From positions 170,926 to 234,925 of the forward strand of contig NZ_QHJF01000001.1 in the NCBI RefSeq assembly GCF_003259225.1: 64,000 nucleotides of DNA, written 5' to 3'. Below, one piece after another: positions 62,074 through 64,000 of this stretch. The DNA comes from Marinomonas arctica. GTDB lineage: Bacteria > Pseudomonadota > Gammaproteobacteria > Pseudomonadales > Marinomonadaceae. The stretch's first letter is position 1. Every line of letters starts with the position of its first letter. The notes under the pieces are model-generated. The model saw only the letters and a list, made by a program, of their open reading frames with translations. It was not told the DNA's origin and did not search any database. Both the position numbers and the translations under genes were made by a program.

Positions 62074-63024
62074 CTAGTGCCAGTCGCACCGCTCGCCCGT
62101 CCACTCGTGGACTTCTTTTGGCCACTTTTCTTTGAAAGGAGTTAATAAAGCAATTTTGTTTGGCTTAAACAATAAAGTAATAGGCCAAGCAATAATTAAG
62201 AGAAAAATAGCCCTAAGGTATCCAACTTCTCGAGCCATTTCAGTATTAAAACCGGGAACTCGCGGCTCTTTACTCATTTCAACATAAAGAGGCTCCTCCC
62301 CCGTCATATAACGACGTACGTACTCCCAATAAGCATACAAAGGAATGTGGTAGTTCATATTGTGCATCATATTCAGAGGGACATGTTTTTGCCCTGTCAG
62401 GTCTTGATTCACTGCATGTTTGGGGTTGAGCCAGAGGTTAAGCTGATAGCCATCTTGTGAGCCTCGGTAGCCTTCGTTTTGCTTCGCCACACAGATGGAT
62501 ATTTCACATTCGTCCCAAGGAATTCGATAAAGGACTTTTTTGTGCCACACATAGACTTCTTGGTTTTGTTTATGAAAGCGCACTGGTGTGGCCAAAGGAC
62601 GAAACAAGGTGCCAAAAGACAGGACAAAAAATAGACCATAGCCACCATTAGTTAAGACCTGGCGAAAGAGTTCGTTTTGCATATGCGACAGAGCAAAAGA
62701 ATCAAACGCCCACCAAATAAGGAGACACACAAGGCCCATGTAAAAGAAACCGTCGCGATTGGTCACCGAGTTAACACGCATGTCCACATACCCTTCATGA
62801 CCGCCTGCGGATGAGCCTTCAAATACCTCCCCTAACTCTTCTGTTTCCTTGCTTGTAAAAACAAGGGGTGGTTTTATATTATCCGGTTGTAAAGGGTCGT
62901 GAATCAAGGATAGTCCATTAGGGTAGTGTTTTATTGCGTAATCAGTTTTTTTAAATTGTGGCGTGACGCCAAAATGTTCAGGCCCAACCCAAAGATTCTC
63001 TTCTACTTGGCGTATTTTACTCAT
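62074..63024 (-). CDS. DUF6708-like membrane protein (module copy B, intact)
   Basis: A 316-residue protein with two hydrophobic hairpins: residues about 95-150 (GLVCLLIWWAFDSFALS and GGYGLFFVLSFGTLFRPLA) and about 265-285 (AIFLLIIAWPITLLFKP). Between them lies a soluble part with KQNEGYRGSQDGYQLNLWLN. The layout and motifs resemble DUF6708 proteins, which I associate with type VI secretion neighbourhoods; this is recall, not a search. No VgrG, PAAR or effector gene is in the window. Tandem copies with different degrees of decay would fit an immunity-gene array, but the function is unknown. Confidence 0.75.
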   Translation of the reverse strand: MSKIRQVEENLWVGPEHFGVTPQFKKTDYAIKHYPNGLSLIHDPLQPDNIKPPLVFTSKETEELGEVFEGSSAGGHEGYVDMRVNSVTNRDGFFYMGLVCLLIWWAFDSFALSHMQNELFRQVLTNGGYGLFFVLSFGTLFRPLATPVRFHKQNQEVYVWHKKVLYRIPWDECEISICVAKQNEGYRGSQDGYQLNLWLNPKHAVNQDLTGQKHVPLNMMHNMNYHIPLYAYWEYVRRYMTGEEPLYVEMSKEPRVPGFNTEMAREVGYLRAIFLLIIAWPITLLFKPNKIALLTPFKEKWPKEVHEWTGERCDWH

Positions 63025-63066
63025 AACACTGACTGCTCCAGATGAAAGTCATCAATCTCTGTTTGG

Positions 63067-63498
63067 TCACGCCAAAAAGGAAAGCGACCATTTATCGTCG
63101 TCTATGGTGATGTTGGGGTAACGTAAAGTCACAGGGAAGCCTGAAGGGTATTTATACTCTAACGTCATCTGATAAGAGGTGTAATTCATTCCTTTGGCGG
63201 TTTGTTCATTCGTGTCGTTGTCGTGACCAGTAAACGCATTATGACGACTCATTTGCCCTGTTTTCTTGATTTTATGCGTATCCAACGTGGCTTCATCCAC
63301 TTCAAAGGTCAGTAACCCTGTGCGGTCATCGCTCATGCTAAACGCACCTTTTAAGTTATTCATCTGCCAGCGGTTATCTCTACTTTGGGAGGCCAACTCT
63401 ACGCTCGTGCCACCACGGCGCCCTGTGATAGAGAACAGCACATCGCTTTTCCATTGGATAAACCCAGGCAAATACACCTGAATAATAAACTTGCTCAA
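63067..63498 (-). CDS. Small soluble protein of the DUF6708 module (copy B, probably truncated at both ends)
   Basis: A 143-residue protein of no recognised family, rich in beta-strand pattern and polar residues, with TGRRGGTSVELASQSRDNRW near residue 26. The TTG start has AAGGGA immediately adjacent with no spacing and no ATG exists upstream in frame, so the true 5' end may be lost. At the 3' end a run of five Ts (four in copy A) shifts the frame, so it ends SLSFLA instead of SLSFWRDQTEIDDFHLEQSVL. Without the extra T it would overlap the DUF6708 start by ATGA as in copy A. Confidence 0.6.
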   Translation of the reverse strand: MSKFIIQVYLPGFIQWKSDVLFSITGRRGGTSVELASQSRDNRWQMNNLKGAFSMSDDRTGLLTFEVDEATLDTHKIKKTGQMSRHNAFTGHDNDTNEQTAKGMNYTSYQMTLEYKYPSGFPVTLRYPNITIDDDKWSLSFLA

Positions 63499-63530
63499 TC
63501 CCTTATCACTTTTATGATCAAATCGGCATA

Positions 63531-63566
63531 AAGTAGTCAGCTAGAATCAATTTTTGCTGGCTACTT
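63531..63566 (-). terminator. Second copy of the module-end hairpin
   Basis: Arms AAGTAGTCAGC / GCTGGCTACTT with one G-T pair. It has the same position relative to module copy C as the hairpin at 62011 has to copy B. Confidence 0.6.
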
Positions 63567-63589
63567 ATATTAATCAACACACAATTAGC

Positions 63590-64000
63590 CTAGTGCCAGT
63601 CGCACCGCTCGCCCGTCCATTCGTGGACTTCTTTTGGCCATTTTGCTTTGAAGGGAGTAAGTAGTGCCATAAAATTTGGTCTAACTAATAGCATGATAGG
63701 AATAGCCGGAATAAAAATAAGGATCCCTCTGAGATACCCTTTTTCAGCCGCTACTTTCTTATTAAACCCTGGAGTTCGTGCTTCTTTACTCATTTCAACA
63801 TAAAGAGGCTCCTCGCCCGTCATATACCGACGTACGTATTCCCAGTAAGCGTACAAAGGAATATGGTAGTTCATATTGTGCATCATATTTAGAGAGACAT
63901 GTTTTTGCCCTGTCAGGTCTTGATTCACTGCATGTTTGGGGTTGAGCCAGAGGTTAAGCTGATAGCCGTCTTGTGAGCCTCGGTAGCCTTCGTTTTGCTT
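63590..64000 (-). CDS. DUF6708-like membrane protein (module copy C, 5' end outside window)
   Basis: 137 codons up to the window edge, open at the 5' end. Nearly identical to copy B over KQNEGYRGSQDGYQLNLWLN and NQDLTGQKHV, but the last 60 residues differ more (EARTPGFNKKVAAEKGYLRG for EPRVPGFNTEMAREVGYLRA), so the copies are diverging in the C-terminal membrane segment. The final 20 residues (ALLTPFKAKWPKEVHEW...) are conserved again. Confidence 0.75.
   Translation of the reverse strand, partial: KQNEGYRGSQDGYQLNLWLNPKHAVNQDLTGQKHVSLNMMHNMNYHIPLYAYWEYVRRYMTGEEPLYVEMSKEARTPGFNKKVAAEKGYLRGILIFIPAIPIMLLVRPNFMALLTPFKAKWPKEVHEWTGERCDWH

Noticed and set aside
1..64000. Prophage, transposon or rRNA/tRNA genes
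   Set aside because: No integrase, transposase, structural phage gene, rRNA or tRNA cloverleaf was recognised anywhere in the window.

Overview
The window reads as a stretch of chromosome from a marine gammaproteobacterium of the Oceanospirillales type, most like Marinomonas. This is inferred from gene content and order: FabY-type ketoacyl synthase, choXWV with betI, a doubled puu/pot polyamine locus, ytfQRT-yjfF, argO/argP and trmJ/suhB. Base composition is moderate to AT-rich. No phage, insertion sequence, rRNA or tRNA gene was recognised.

Layout. Positions 1-2.8 kb hold the end of a lipopolysaccharide/glycan region (GT2, GT4 and GT9 glycosyltransferases). From 3 to 31 kb there are mostly housekeeping genes in short units: sseA, tlyA, a MATE pump, a Lon protease, upp, a TetR-LysE pair preceded by a structured candidate ncRNA, a diguanylate cyclase, a glutathionyl-hydroquinone reductase, a Bax-like glucosaminidase, fabY, YceI, a RmlD-like gene with tatD, pckA, gnd, trmJ, suhB, an oxidoreductase with a histidine-rich tail, yceH, a fatty acid hydroxylase-superfamily gene and a PatB-type C-S lyase. 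From 31.7 to 35.6 kb, betI and choXWV form a choline uptake locus. From 35.7 to 47.6 kb lies a polyamine locus: potFGHI for uptake, two PuuA-like and two PuuB-like genes, and puuC. From 48 to 59.6 kb come an MFS transporter, argO/argP, galU, the ytfQRT-yjfF sugar ABC transporter, an AEC transporter with its LysR regulator, and a pirin.

From 59.6 kb to the end the sequence becomes accessory. A ParE/Phd and a HicAB toxin-antitoxin pair sit among copies of one intergenic repeat of about 50 bp. Next comes a very small, cas-less type I-F CRISPR array whose last repeat is cut and fused to the start of a decayed gene copy. The window ends in tandem copies of a two-gene module (a small soluble protein plus a DUF6708-like membrane protein) in several stages of decay.

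Strongest observations. First, suhB sits in its conserved place beside trmJ and carries a BoxA-like element in its leader, yet most catalytic metal ligands of its product are replaced, suggesting a SuhB kept only for its Nus-factor role. Second, the I-F mini-array is joined by microhomology to the DUF6708 module. Third, an unassigned structured RNA with a UUCG terminator lies in front of the TetR-LysE operon. Fourth, a one-base difference in a T run separates module copies in which the two genes overlap by ATGA from one in which they do not.
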